A DNA stretch of 64,000 nt from Gari tellinella (lineage: Eukaryota; Mollusca; Bivalvia; Cardiida; Psammobiidae). The stretch covers positions 78,296,216-78,360,215 of the forward strand of contig OV277868.1 of NCBI GenBank assembly GCA_922989275.2, read 5' to 3'. The notes below the pieces were generated by a model. That model was not told the DNA's origin. It made no database searches and saw only the letters and a list, made by a program, of their open reading frames with translations. The position numbers were made by a program, and so were the translations under genes. Shown here in pieces: positions 1 through 12,399 of the stretch (positions are counted from its first letter, which is position 1; every line of letters starts with the position of its first letter).

Positions 1-240
1 CATTTTGCATAATTTTCTGTTCTAGATCTAATTTTGAATCATTTACCCCATCAAGATACTCTTTTTAAACATGTTAAAGGTGTAAGAAATCTAACAAAGG
101 GTCGTTGTTTTCAGCGGAGCTGCCTTTTATCTATTTAGACCTACATTTTTATTTAGACAAACATTTCAACCAATCATATTTGATCAGAAATTTAGAATTA
201 AGAGCACCTGTTGAAACTGAATTGTCTGATTGGATAGTAG

Positions 241-442
241 CCAGGGCTCCAGATAAGAGAATTATTTCAAAACTTAAAAACTTTATATGTGCATTAAACC
301 CTATGGTGTCCTACTCATTTGAATTGTCTCTTCGAGACGATAAAAATGAGTGGTAACACCATAGGGTTTGGTGATGAAATGAGTGAGAAATGTAAGATTT
401 GTTCAGTTTACTCCCTTTTATCTGGAGCCCTGATAAACTGTA
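241..442. mobile_element. Short inverted-repeat element
   Basis: Ends ccagggctccagataa and ttatctggagccctg are complementary. Inside, aaccctatggtgtcctactc pairs with accatagggtttggtgatg. A similar half is present at 17985-18065 (cataggctttggaactgac, tttactccctcttttctaga). The open frame over 105-356 is part of this repeat. Confidence 0.6.
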
Positions 443-1419
443 GCCAGTGCTACTGGTCTAATTGTGAGACACAGTGCAGTGTTTACTAATACTGAGCTGA
501 TGACATCATGCTTCTATTTTAAGATTATGACAATTTGTCTTTCTATAGATAGACAGCGGTACCTCTAAGGTGTTTTGTTACGGTTTACTAACAATTTATT
601 TAATTGTTAACTATTTGTACAAATTTACCATACATTGATAGCAATATAATAAATGGCCTCGAGTGAGTTAAACACAGTTGTGTTGTTTCATCATTTATTC
701 ACAAGAGTGAGGTGTTATAGAACTGTTGTTCTGTAAAGGCATGCACAGTTTATTTAGTTATAGTTTGTTTCAAGAAACTCCCCATGAATGAAGTTTGATA
801 TATAGAACAGTAGTTTAATCTGAGGATCTCCTACCAGTAGCTAGGATATGGGTTATATTATTGTTTTGCATTTCTGTACATTTATAGTTTTTTAGTCAGA
901 GTTATAGTTATCCTTGAATGTGTATTTTTTGCTTTTCAATCCAAGATATTACAATTCTTTGAAAAAACCCAATTTCATACAATTTTGCACACCCATCTAC
1001 AGCATGAATTCCACCACCCATTCCGCTGAATATCTTTTTTAAAGATATTTCTTGTTCAAATTATGATATAACGAACTTTATGAATTACCTCCCTTTAAAG
1101 GTGAAGAAACACCTACAGTAATTTTATTCCTCAAAAGCATTTTCATATTTTTTCTTTGGTTTGTTATCATTATAAAACTTACTAATGTTTAGCATTTCAG
1201 TACGACAAGGCATAAATTATCTTATGCATTTTTAAAACGTACATTTGGATAAACAAAAATAATATTCATAATATAGAGAAAAAAAACTTATTACAACGTC
1301 ACCACGTTGTTTTCTGTATTTTACGTTTGAACGTTAACGCGCCAAAACGTCTACAGCATAATTATTGTTTAACGTTACGTCATTAAATTAAATAAATATT
1401 GCAAAATGTAAGCCAAGTC
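443..1419. other. No gene seen
   Basis: AT-rich sequence with no credible frame, splice pair or inverted repeat that I could support. Confidence 0.5.
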
Positions 1420-1507
1420 TTATTTTTCCCTCCCTATAACGTCTCGCTCCCAGCAACACACACAATATGTGTCTCCAAATGGGTGTCGTTGCAGAGATGG
1501 AACACTG
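1420..1507. mobile_element. MITE family B, terminal fragment
   Basis: Runs from ttttccctccctataacgtc to tcgttgcagagatggaacac + tg: the end piece of family B with no second TIR. Confidence 0.65.
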
Positions 1508-2579
1508 TAGCAGACAAAAGGTGAAATACCAAGGGAAGTTACTCTTAACAGAGTGTCGGAAGAGTTGTCCATTCCAATATGAAAAAAATATAGATTTTTT
1601 GGATCCGAGTCCAATATGAGAAATATATGGCCTTCTGGGATAGCTTTTTTAAATTCCGGTACAATATAGGGTTCTCTTGTACCGTCACGTGGTAGAAAGA
1701 GGGGTTGTCGATTGGTTTAATCGATGTAGGTGTGAAATAAAGAGGTTATATTGTATTAATTGATGGATGTAACCTTTTGCACACTATCAAAACATTGATT
1801 TAAAGGTTTGTTCTTCTAGAGAATATCATCAGAGTGTCAAATAGATTGGCTCTAGATCAGACGCCGAGTTACAGTTATCACACGTTTACATAATACTAAC
1901 AAAAAACATAAATATGATGATATTGATTTCGTTATATTAATTCTAACTCGTAAACAGAATGAATACTGAACTAACATCAAATTGCTTATAACAATCAGTT
2001 GAAGATTCCAATGGACAATTCCAATTTACAATAAAGGCTGGTCCATTTGATACTATTTAGAGTTGTTTTTAATATTATATTGCAAAATCAGAAACAGTAA
2101 AGTCCCTGCAGGAGCCCTCTAATCAGGGACGTCACTGTTTGCATTCGACAAGTGTACTCTTCACAGGCACACCTTTGGTAAAGGAGGTATGTATGCGTCA
2201 CTAGAGTCCATTGAGTTGTGTGGAGTATTTGCCTAAACCCATTTCAGCCTAGTTATAACGAAGTAATCGGGACCGACTGTTTGTTTTCATTAAATCCACA
2301 ATCCATTTGGATCAGGTCCATTTTACTATATATACTTTAATTAGAGATGGGGAATACATTTTGTTATATCCAATATTTCGTTTTCTCACATAACTACCTC
2401 TGTTTTCTATAGCGAACAACGATCACGAATATCCTTGTCTCCAACATGTGTGATATCAATTTGATGACGTCACTATAACGTCACTATTTACATGTATAAG
2501 GCGTTTCGAGGTCATCGGGGTTAAAAAAAATGCCTATTGCTTTAACAAATAGCTTAAAGTCGTTGGTTATGTGAGAAAA
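1508..2579. other. No gene seen; family D-like fragment
   Basis: Around 2098-2230 there is gtccctgcaggagccctcta, cgacaagtgtactcttcaca and gcgtcactagagtcc, as in family D at 49.3 kb. The rest is anonymous. Confidence 0.5.
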
Positions 2580-2731
2580 GGATCTGTCACTCGTCGATGT
2601 TCAAGACAAGATGATCTCAAACTCGTCTAGAATAGAAAAGTTATTAAGCTCGCCAAAGCTCGCTTAATAACAATTCAATTCTAGACTCGTTTGAGATCAG
2701 CTTGTCTTAAACATCGACTCATGACAGATCC
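2580..2731. repeat. Long hairpin, arms about 65 bp
   Basis: ggatctgtcactcgtcgatg, ttcaagacaagatgatctca and gttattaagctcgc on the left pair with gcgagcttaataac-type sequence and catcgactcatgacagatcc on the right, with few mismatches. Confidence 0.8.
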
Positions 2732-2814
2732 TATATATATTCAATTTCGCTATAAGCGAGCTTCACTGTATACAAAAAACTCCACAAAAGTCCGCCTATT
2801 GAAGAACTGAAATA

Positions 2815-3163
2815 CAGTAATTCCTCTCTACTACAACACCCAAATGGGAGACAAAGGTTGTGCGTGTTGTTCGGAGGGAGTATTTATAAGGAGGGAAAAT
2901 TAAGACTTGGCTTACATTTGCAAACATCTTGAATGCAAATCAGACGCCGCATAACGCGGCGTCTGATCTGGATACAAGCTGTTTGTCACTCGTCATTATA
3001 TATACATGTATTATATCAAAATGTCCACTTATATGTAACTTTGAGAAAAACAGCAAATGACAATTTAAAGCAGAATTTATTCTAGCAGTGAAGGTGTTGT
3101 CTTGTTTTGTGAATTGCGGCAAGCGTCGTTGTAAGTGCGGGATGTTGTAGGGCGGTAGCACTG
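2815..3163. mobile_element. MITE family B, copy 1 (349 bp, TA target site)
   Basis: TA-cagtaattcctctctactac at the left and gatgttgtagggcggtagca + ctg-TA at the right. Inside are gggagacaaaggttgtgcg, a palindrome agacgccgcataacgcggcg and a second half carrying gcgtcgttgtaagtgcgg. No coding sequence. Confidence 0.85.
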
Positions 3164-3165
3164 TA

Positions 3166-5741
3166 ATACAGAAAGCTCAAGCATGAGCATTAAATGTATT
3201 AAGTACTGATGGTCGGCATCTATATCTTTCAAGTGTCCAGAACGATTGCACATTCAACCTCTTTTGACTACTAAAGCTTGATAAAAAAAACAACACTATA
3301 GCGCTATGTTAATCTGGTATAATAATAATAATAATAATAAACACCTCTATACTTGAATACTTTTGTCAATTTGTTTTTATTGTGTTTTATGAAGAATATA
3401 TGGATATATACCCCACTTCGAAAGCAATTAACATGGCTAAGATTATGTTCACATGCATTAGAAATATATGTAGATCGCTATCACGGTATTGAAAACCAAA
3501 ACAGATTATGTATCAAAATGTTCCTGAAACAGAATATCTCTTTATGATGACTTGTCCATTTAACAGAATTATTCAAAGAAAATACATTAAATATCGAGCA
3601 ATGTTTGCAAAGTATAAAACTAAAATTATGAAGTGTGCTAAATATATTAAATAAGCATTGACTTTAAGAAAATATACCCTGGAAAACATCATTATGTAAA
3701 TTGTTTCGTTGTTTTTGTATTATTTCTGAGTATATGTATATGGATAACGTATTTCATATTTTTCGGACGGTATAATATACCGTCCGAAATATATTAAATA
3801 CGTTATATATTAAATACGTTATAATACGTTAACGCATATTATGCGTTGCCTTCTATTACACTTTGAATTGAGTTGCAATTTAATTTGTTGTCTTTCCATA
3901 ATTTGCTTTATATATCTGATGTTTACAATTTCCATCTCTTTAACGATTCCCTCCGAACCGCGCACATAATGTTTGTCTCCCATTTGAGTGTCGTTGTAGA
4001 GATGCAACACTGTACTACAAAAACATATATCTTACCTGATGCACTGTCACTGTATGGCTTATCAGCTAGAACAGCTAATACGTGTACCCAGGAAAACACG
4101 ACCAGAACCAGCATGTTTCCAGACATGGATCCGTATAATCCCTGTTTCACTACCGAACAGTGGCATTTGTATCATTAGTAAAGCTACTACCAACTCATTA
4201 ATATATATAACCTCCACACTACTAATTGCACAGGAAACATGTTTATTGGATAACGGTATTTCGTTAACACTCCCATCTATCAATTACTTAGCCTAGTGGC
4301 ACCGACATGTTCAAACAATTTGGAACCTGATCAGACGATGATTAACTCGGTGTCTGATTAGGGTTCAAACTGTTCGTCGCTTATATTTCCTTTTCTTCCA
4401 TCGAGCTGCATAAAAACAAAAACGAAGGAATATCAAGCAAACAGCATTTTGTTCGCCAGATTTTAATCTGTCTTTATGATCAAATTTATTGTGACATGCT
4501 TACCCCTTCATCGCCAAAATGTCTTCTGCTTCAATATCGTTTTCTGTAACATTTTCAAAGTTAGATTTAAGGCAGTAAACCTGACGTAATTTCAAAAGAA
4601 GTAGCAAACAGTTTTAATCCTGATGAGACGCCGCGTTACGCGGCGTCTGATCAGGATCAAAACTATTTGTAAATGTGTTCTATGACGTCATTGAGAGTGA
4701 AAGGGTTAAACGAAAATGATAAATTACATGCATAATGGATAAGTTCGATACGCCCTGTGGTTTGCAGCGAGTGAGTTGGGTATACTGGATAGAAAATATA
4801 GCACCGATGAATGATGAGATGAGGTTAGGGGTGATTTCAGGCAGATAGAACGCCGTAGCTGCTTTGTAACATAATGACATAGATGTTGCACATGATAAGA
4901 CACAGTTTTGGACAAGTCAACACTGTATACTGACATAACAACACGCGTATTTGATATGATAACAAATTATATAGACAAGTTCACATTTCTCTTTAACAAG
5001 ATGACACTACTTTTTAACATAATAGCATAGCTGTTTAAAATGATAAAGCATGTTGTAGACAAGATCACATAGCGCTTCGACATAATGGCATGGTCTTTTG
5101 AGATGACAAGTCTCTATTTGAACAAAACAAGAAGAAATGTGACAACAGGAGACAGCTACGGCGTTCCATAAAGATGCAGTTGGCTAATCCAAATCCCTGC
5201 AAAGCTGCGCATGGAATCAACGCCACCTACCTGCTTTCCTTTTAGTTGTTTGCAGATGAGATAATGTCCGCCAAATAAACAAACACATCCTTTTGAAAAG
5301 TAACCTCTTTCGCTGCCTTACTCCGAATTAAACGGTTATTTGCAAACAGTTTGGTTTGGCGTAACGCGGCGTCTAATCAGAATCCAAACTGTTTGACACT
5401 CATTTCAATATTTTAATGTCAAAAATCCTCGCAATAAAAGCTTAAAATTGATGACGTCATGACAGTGAATGGATTAAACCAAAGAATCACTGCAAGGTAG
5501 GAAGGTCTCTGGCGCATGCGTACGATGTGTTGTAGGCGCGGTAAACAAAAAAAATCATCCATGCATTAAATGCACGGTAAAAAACACACTATATATGATT
5601 TTTCTATTCTAGGGCTAGATCTACCATATATATAAGAAAAAATATGTAACCTTACGGAAAGGGCGACCCTTGGTGGTACGAATCCATCGTGTTGTTTGGC
5701 TGATCATGCAGATACCACATATTGAACTATAACTTCTATTT
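3166..5741. other. No gene seen; palindromic modules and a MITE fragment
   Basis: Holds a short (taa)n run near 3320, an imperfect hairpin near 3765-3850 (cggacggtataatataccgt), palindromic modules at about 4316-4372, 4615-4672 and 5350-5395, and loosely repeated 'acaagatgaca' phrases at 4900-5110. Overlapping frames at 3.8-4.3 kb lie over a MITE end and look spurious. Confidence 0.5.
3935..4012. mobile_element. MITE family B, terminal fragment
   Basis: Runs from taacgattccctccgaaccg to gttgtagagatgcaacac + tg, followed by TA. Single end only. Confidence 0.65.
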
Positions 5742-5953
5742 TCAGCGAGTGCGAGAGTCCAATTCCTGAAGAAACTCCCGTTCTTTTCCGAGGTCTACAT
5801 AGATATTGTCCGGTCTCCAATCCACTTCCACATTCAAATTCTTATCCGCGAGCGATATCAGGGCTATTTTCTGCTCGTTGCTTTTAAGAAATGATATATA
5901 AGTTCTAAATCTAATGTTTATGTCAAAATTCAACCAACGACACAGCCCCAAAT
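5742..5953 (-). CDS. Possible terminal exon of an unknown gene
   Basis: A 69-codon frame begins near an acceptor-like ttttag (5955-5954) and ends with TGA at 5744-5742. The sequence (SLADKNLNVEVDWRPDN, then IYVDLGKEREFLQELD) looks like a real soluble protein in composition and codon mix, unlike the repeat-derived frames around it. I do not recognise it and see no partner exon within the window. It could be a gene end, a pseudogene piece or chance. Confidence 0.25.
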
Positions 5954-6599
5954 CTAAAATGTACCATCATAATGTGTAAATTTACTTTCTTTTTAATATT
6001 CAACGGCTTCGAAAGCAAGCGATGATTGACACGAACGTTGATTAGATAGATAGATAGATAGATATATAGATGTCTGTATTATCCTCCATAAGGAGAGCAG
6101 TTACATACAAATACAGAACATATAAACAATTCAATACATCAATACATGGAAAAAGAAAGAATGCGAATATTATACAATTATGACAAAACATGACGAAATA
6201 TACCTTTGCCAAAATAGTTACATATATGTACAAGTAGTAGAGTATTACAATGACGGATCAGAAGGGCGGCAGATGCATACGATAACCATATGCACTATAA
6301 GCCGTTTTGGTCAATCTTGGCTATGTGCATATCCCATTAGCATGAATCTCCTCCAACTGAAACGAAAGTATGGAGAACAAGTCAAATGGGATACAGACGT
6401 GGTAAACTGTACATTATCCCATGATTTAAATCTTCTCTACCCGAAACGAAACTATGGAGGATCTTTTATGGGATGTAGACAGCTGAAACAATATAAATAG
6501 GTACGCTGACATACAGAGAAGAACAAAAACAATACGTACGAGATATATACGTATGAACCGCAATGTAGCTATTGCTATCCATATTCATATAATGCATAT
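5954..6599. other. No gene seen
   Basis: A gata microsatellite (6043-6065) and two 75-bp imperfect repeats (gaaacgaaagtatggag / gaaacgaaactatggag at about 6358 and 6440). The 106-codon frame here has no recognisable feature. Confidence 0.4.
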
Positions 6600-7440
6600 A
6601 ATGACGATCACCAACACCATCATCATCATCATTTTTAGTCGCAGTATACTTATATGATATAATTATAATGCAATGACATCATGTTTTGGTGACTACGTCA
6701 GAGTCTGTATTTAAGCCGTTAATCATCAACATCATCATCATCATCCATGTGTCTCAATCAGCTTGTGGGTTATGTAACATATTACACACTAAATTATTGA
6801 TAGATGTGACATATTATGTATAAAATCACCTTCTTCATCATCAATGTGTCTCAATATAATTACTTGATATATGATACAGTGGCACTATGTTATTAATAGC
6901 TGTGACAGAGTATGCAAATAATCACTATCATCATAACCAACATCATTATGTCTCAATATACTTTTACATGTTTAGTACATAATAAAATGGCTCTGATATT
7001 GATAACTGTGATCTATTATGTGTACCATCATCATCATCATCATCAATTTGTCCATATATAATTACTGAATATACAATACAATGACATTATGTTATTAATA
7101 GCTGTGACATATTATGCATATAGTCACCAATATCATCGTCATCATCAATATGTCTCAATATACTTACATAATTATGTATAGTACATAATAATTTGGCTAT
7201 GTTATTGATAAGTGTGACAGATCATGTATATAACCGCCATCATTATTATCATCATCATCATCATCATCATAACAATATTTATTAATAACCGTGACAGATT
7301 ATACATATAATCACCATCATTATCTTCATCATCAATGTATCTCAGTATACTAATAGAACATAAATATAATACAATGACACTAGGTTATTGATAACTGTGG
7401 CAGATTATGCATACACTTATTATCATCATCGTCATCATAG
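6600..7440. repeat. Diverged tandem repeat of about 110-120 bp with (ATC)n tracts
   Basis: Units alternate catcatcatcatcat runs with aatgtgtctcaatatactt, a tattgatagctgtgaca block and gattatgcatataatcacc. About seven units are visible. Length of the ATC tract varies between units. Confidence 0.8.
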
Positions 7441-7639
7441 GTACTATAGTTCAATACACACATTCAGTTTAACACATATCGTATTTTCTGGGATAGAAAA
7501 TGGATGAATTTCACACTTATTTTCAAACTGTTCACTCTGGTTGAATCTTCGATATCTAGAAGAGAAAATCCTGCAAATAGCTGCATCATTTGCTCTTCTA
7601 CAGATAATGAAACCATTTTCAAAAACTGTACGTTTCCTA

Positions 7640-8700
7640 AACATGAGTGTAGAGCTTTCTAAGTGTCATGCCTAAGGTGTTCTTTATTGCCGCAGAACAT
7701 GACTAAGTGAACTGCCATATTATCGATCTCGAGAGAACAGTTTGGACAATAAGAAGTGAACTTTCTCGAAAAGAATCTACTCATCACATTCACTGTTGTT
7801 TGACAGTACTCAAGCTGGTCTCTCATATCTGACTAAATTTCCATAGAGTACACGGTATATAGTCACAGTGGATTTTTTTAATTCTAGTAAGGATGTTTTT
7901 GATTCAGATTTAGCTTTAAATTCATTAATTGTGTAATCTTTTATAGCCCCTTTTTACTGTTAATTTCTATGACGATGGAAAATTGCAGAGTTCAAAAACT
8001 GCTGCAGTTTAGGCACTAATTTATATTTGCCAAGGATACGATAAATATCTGGCATGAAACCGCGACTGACACTGGGCTGACTCTTGAACGAAGTTAAACG
8101 TTTCATGAACGTAACTTTGATTCTATATGGCCCTTGAAGATTACAGAATTGTCCGAAAAACAACAGCTTTCGTTTGTCGATAAGTGTTCCGATACTCTCA
8201 ATCCCTAAATAAGAAAGTGCAATGTCGTTGCTCGCAAATTGCGGCAATCCCTGAATAAATAAATTTAACACATTTTCTATGCGTGCGCTCTAGGCTCAAA
8301 ACTTGGCTTTCATTTAGACCAGTCCACAACTCACATCCATAAAGACCTTTTGATGACACTATTGTCTTGTAAATCCTATTAAGTGTCAGAGGATGAAGGC
8401 GATCGCTACTGAACCCACATCGCCGATACTGACAAATGTGCGAATAAGTTTTGAACAAGCATTTTTCACGACTTCATTAAGGTCTAAAATTGAGTCGATA
8501 AGGACGCCTAAATGGACATATTTATTTGTCTGTTCCATGTCATTATTGCCTAGGTTCCAAGGAAGAGTCGTGCATGCATTGTGGCTTTCATTATAAACAA
8601 CTACCTTACATTTCGTTAGGTTGTAGAAGTATCGCTCTTTGAATGAATTCGTATGGCAAATGTTTATTAAGGACTGGAGGCGAATCAGCGCTGGGGTCAA
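7640..8700 (-). mobile_element. Decayed LINE fragment (post-RT region to C-terminal knuckle)
   Basis: Pieces in different frames together match the part of a LINE protein after the RT core: TNKYVHLGVLIDSILDLN, SSDRLHPLTLNRIYK, TIVSSKGLYGCELWTGL, VLSLERTHRKCVKFI, then LPQFASNDIALSYLG and LIDKRKLLFFGQFCNLQ. Further on (about 7700-7790) is YCPNCSLEIDNMAVHL-VMFC, a Cys-Cys-His-Cys motif like that of the 23-kb LINE but divergent from it. Several frameshifts separate these parts, so the copy is long inactive and belongs to a different subfamily from the 23-kb LINE. Confidence 0.75.
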
Positions 8701-8840
8701 ACAGCAAGTCTGGTCGATTTAAATAGACGCTTGTTTGGGGGGGATGAGGTTGCTTATAAATCTCAAGGACAGTTTCTGTTGAAATGAGATTTGAGGCTGT
8801 GTCGTATATATATATATATACAATCTGAGCAAGTATTGCA

Positions 8841-8916
8841 TTGCAAACAGTGTATGATCAATGCCAGCCGTCGCGTCTTTGACGCGATGGCTGGCCTTGA
8901 TCTAAACTGTATGACA
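8841..8916. repeat. Palindromic module variant
   Basis: gcaaacagtgtatgatcaat, then gccagccgtcgcgtctttga + cgcgatggctggc and cttgatctaaactgt. A different tip sequence on the same 'caaacagt...' frame. Confidence 0.7.
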
Positions 8917-9149
8917 CCCGCAAGCATTTGTAAATAAATCATTTTATGTCACAATAAAATAAACGGCATTAGGTCATGTAGACGAAACTCAGATGACAAA
9001 GGCACTTTATCTGTACAAGGTTGTAATGTAATAAGGCAGGTTTGGTCATGGCATGAATAAATTGCCGAATTTGGTGCCAGATCAAACCCAAATCGTGTGG
9101 CAAAACAAAACAAAACAAAACAAAAGAGACTAAGGTCAAGGACACTTCG

Positions 9150-9545
9150 TTAGGACACACTTTTCACATGTACATGTATGGAAAAAGTTTGCCGCAAGGT
9201 ATGTGTGCTGCAAGTTTAAAAGTTGTAGGTCAAAGTGAATAGCAGTTGTGAGCACTATTCAAACACAGAGGCTGATGTCAAGGTCACAGGGGTCAAACGT
9301 TTCACATAGATTACAATGTCTTGTCACAAGGCATGTGTGCTGGAATTATAAAAGGTGTAGGTAGTCAAAGGGTTTAACACTTGTGAGCACTTTTCAAAGG
9401 AAAACACGCATTCCGAAACTTAAGTGAAGTCAAATTTGAGGTAAAGAATTTCACATGGATGGAACTATATTGTCAAACGGTAGGTGTGGTCTGAATTTGA
9501 AAGCTGCCGTCAAAGATCATACAAGTTGTGTACGCTTTCTTAAAA
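9150..9545 (+). repeat. Diverged tandem repeat, about 3 x 150-165 bp
   Basis: Three copies of cttttcacatgtacatg / cgtttcacatagattac / aatttcacatggatgga, each followed by caaggtatgtgtgctg-like and aaaagttgtaggtcaaag-like blocks and gttgtgagcac. It ends with acgatcgggagcgcagacgc, a phrase typical of a repeat border. Confidence 0.65.
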
Positions 9546-10404
9546 CTGCTAATACGATCGGGAGCGCAGACGCCAACCACTGGGTGACAACATAAACTCA
9601 ACTGGACTTTCGTCCAGCCCGGAGAGCTAAAAATAATCATCAACATGTACACGTTACATATATTAAATTATATTTCTACGATTCATTGCATTGTATCTGC
9701 CCTTAGGTACGTTTTTAAACGGAGAAATGTAACTCGTGACATTAAAGTTATGTAACAGTAGCTTCCTAATTTTCAATTGTCCTCCAAATATAGGGCTTTA
9801 AATGGCTATACAATTCAATATGCGTGTACATGTAATGCCAAACAATGTAAAGTTGTATTATTGTTTCCATGAATATTTTATGCGATACATGTCTATGTCA
9901 GGGTATATATTTACATTGCAATATAGCAGAAAGTGCAGACCCTGATCAGAGGGTCCATGTATGCATAAGATAAGTCTACACTTCATAAGTATAGTTAAAA
10001 ATCTATATTACGATCACGAAATTGCATTAACTATTAAGTGTTTATGACAAGTGACTGCTTAAAATGCAAAGGGACAGTAAACAGAAAGCTTGAGGAGCTT
10101 AATGTTTTATTGTCAACTTGCATTTAGCTGTCATCTGTCTTTTATACCGGTACAATTAATTAAACTTTGATTCAGTCGTTGTGATGGAGACGGTTTACTG
10201 TATAATCTTTGTAAATGTTTGATATATATGTCACCATATAGGGGCTAAAGGGTTGAAATGTGAGTAAGCTGCGGGGAAGAACTGTATCAAAGGTCAATGT
10301 TTTGTTAAATACAAGGTAATTATGTTCATATTTGTTGAAATATTACACTCAGATGATACTATTATGAACAAACAATTTCAAAGGCTGTATTTACTTTGCG
10401 CTAT
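9546..10404. other. No gene seen
   Basis: AT-rich. About 10090-10210 resembles the 'gctgtcatctgtcttttata ... ggtttactgta' repeat end seen at 54.4 kb; otherwise anonymous. Confidence 0.45.
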
Positions 10405-10428
10405 TGTCGTAGGGTGATCGTGTAATTA
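10405..10428 (+). repeat. 5' LTR stub
   Basis: A 24-base stretch identical to the start of the 3' LTR at 11501-11524. It is the only part of the 5' LTR left, which places one deletion breakpoint about 24 bases into the LTR. Confidence 0.6.
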
Positions 10429-10448
10429 TAAAACAGACACTTTTAAAA

Positions 10449-11114
10449 ATGTTAGGCACATTGGAAGAGAACCAAAAATCAGATTGGAAAAGCCACATAA
10501 ATACACTTGTACATGCATACAATGTAACACCTCACCCAAGTACAAAGTTTTCACCATACTATTTAATGTTCGGCAGACATCCTAAATTAGCTGTTGATGC
10601 GTTTCTTGGCCTCAGTAACGATGAAACAGACTCAAAGGACAATCATGAATACGTCCGGAAACTACAAGATAGACTCGCATCAGCGTACAAGAAGGCAAAG
10701 GAAGCGGCAGAGAAGACAGCTAGCAAGCAGAAGACAGGATATGATGCTAAGGCACATGCTACAGCTGTCAAGCCAGGGTACTACGTTTTATTGAGGAAAG
10801 TCAGTTTGCGGGGACGGCACAAGTTAGCCGACAAGTGGGAAGAAGACCCCTATGTTGTACTGAGACAGCCCAATTCGGATATCCCGGTATTTGAGCTGAA
10901 GAAGGCCGTTCCCCATGCACGGAAGACCAAGATGGTTCACAGGAATTTGCTTCTTCCTATACGAGTCTCATCAACAGGAGAAGACAAGACAAATACTCAA
11001 AGATACGTCATTCCTGCCAGACGCCAAGGTCATCAATCAGAAGGAAGTGGTGAAGACTATGCCAAGAAACCAAGACGCAGTCAGCGCATTCTACAGAAGA
11101 GATCATCGAGATAG
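10449..11114 (+). CDS. Ty3/gypsy integrase C-terminal region (pol remnant)
   Basis: An intact 221-codon frame. LVHAYNVTPHPSTKFSPYY + LMFGRHP is the end of the integrase core in gypsy elements (the 'HxSTxxSPYxLMFG' block). Next is a Lys/Ala-rich helix, and then KLADKWEEDPYVVLRQ and KMVHRNLLLP, the GPF/Y module (here DPY) that ends many gypsy integrases. The tail is basic (RRSQRILQKRSSR). The apparent ATG is probably just an internal Met, since the element is deleted just upstream. The frame is uninterrupted, so the copy is fairly young, but it cannot be autonomous. Confidence 0.85.
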   Translation: MLGTLEENQKSDWKSHINTLVHAYNVTPHPSTKFSPYYLMFGRHPKLAVDAFLGLSNDETDSKDNHEYVRKLQDRLASAYKKAKEAAEKTASKQKTGYDAKAHATAVKPGYYVLLRKVSLRGRHKLADKWEEDPYVVLRQPNSDIPVFELKKAVPHARKTKMVHRNLLLPIRVSSTGEDKTNTQRYVIPARRQGHQSEGSGEDYAKKPRRSQRILQKRSSR

Positions 11115-11500
11115 ATTTGGAATTATGTTGTTTTCTCTGTAGATTGACAGGTTGATATTGTTATTTCAGTTTACTTAGTTCTAATACTAGGTTTGATACT
11201 TTTTTGTCCAGGGTAGTTTACATTTAAAATGCATAATTTTTGCATTATTTTGGTGTCAGTATAAGTTGACTTTGCAAACAGTTGAATGTTTCTGACATTC
11301 ATTTTAGTTTGTGTTACTTTATACTGCTTGATGCCATGTTGTTTAGGATTGACATTTTGTTAATGTCATTGTATTTCTGGAAAGGCTTTATGTATCATTT
11401 AATCAGTCATTTCATTGTTATAACAGGCATTTATAAATCTTGTTTATATTGCTCGATGTTGTAAAAGTCGAGGACGACTTTTTTTCAAAGCAGGGAAGTA

Positions 11501-11767
11501 TGTCGTAGGGTGATCGTGTAATTAAGAAATAAACAATTTGATGATATGTTGTTTGTTTTATATTTTAGTTCAAATTAGTTAAGATCTCTATTTAAAGCTA
11601 ACGTCATTTATATTTTCAGGGGAAGTAATTCTAATTTATCTGCATGACTAACATTTTAACTTTTCCCGCAATTGCACGTGCACTTTCACTTGTACGATAG
11701 TCCTTGAAGGAGTCAGTCGCCATTTTCTGGCATATTTTCTTAGTGTATATATTTATTATATATACAG
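11501..11767 (+). repeat. Probable 3' LTR of the gypsy element
   Basis: Begins with TG directly after a purine-rich tract and 387 bases after the integrase stop codon. It shares its first 24 bases with the 5' stub. The end is estimated, because only the start is duplicated. Confidence 0.45.
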
Positions 11768-12399
11768 GTAAATATACTTTTTATATTATCTCATTACCAT
11801 AATCATCCTCATTATCATTATCGTCATATCATCATATCATTACATTTTGTATGTTAAACTTAAATAGCAGAGGCCATTTTTGTAACTCTAGTAATCTAGT
11901 GTTCATTGTATATGTAAACCCTTTTCAGGTCTCTAGTTCATAAGAGTTTAGTTTATGTGTACTCATACATGTTATTATTTATATTTCAGATATGCATACA
12001 TATTTATATGCATAATAGAAAGAATTGGAAATAAACGTCAAAAAACCTAATATATAAATTATAGTCATCAACTGAACCCACCACCACCTTAAACAAGTAA
12101 TTGTCCCTAAAGCCGGGGAAGGCCGATGACACTATACATTTTCTATACAATGTTCTTTCTCATAAAAAGACGAGGAAGTGGTTAACCAGATAAACTGCCA
12201 CATCCCGCAATGCACAGCGAGGTGGAGGATTGGAGTTTGTACACGTTTATCAACTGTTTTATTTATAAGTTAACAAGTATGGGAACACTCTAGACAGAGA
12301 TCAGATTTCATTCTCTTGCGCGGTATCTGATATCGGTCTGTAACGTCCGTTCCGTTCGTGTCTCTCTTTTCAAGACGTTGACCAATTATATAAATAAAC
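11768..12399. other. No gene seen
   Basis: Low-complexity tcatcctcattatcattatc at 11800-11850; nothing else supported. Confidence 0.45.

Larger units (their letters stand above)
10405..11767 (+). mobile_element. Internally deleted Ty3/gypsy retrotransposon with 3' LTR
   Basis: The first 24 bases (tgtcgtagggtgatcgtgta + atta) are identical to the 24 bases from 11501, which are the likely start of the 3' LTR: they begin with TG and follow a purine-rich tract (aaagcagggaagta). After those 24 bases the left copy runs almost directly into integrase-coding sequence, so most of the 5' LTR, gag and the front of pol are missing. The right LTR end is not certain; about 11767 (tataca) is a guess, and no target-site duplication was found. 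Confidence 0.65.

Noticed and set aside
105..356. 83-codon frame at the left edge
   Set aside because: It overlaps the inverted-repeat element 241-442, and its second half is repeat sequence.
2938..2985. GC-rich palindromes that look like bacterial terminators
   Set aside because: They occur over twenty times in MITE centres and are not placed after genes; the window is eukaryotic.
6180..6500. 106-codon frame
   Set aside because: It has no domain feature or splice context and contains two imperfect copies of the same 75-bp piece.
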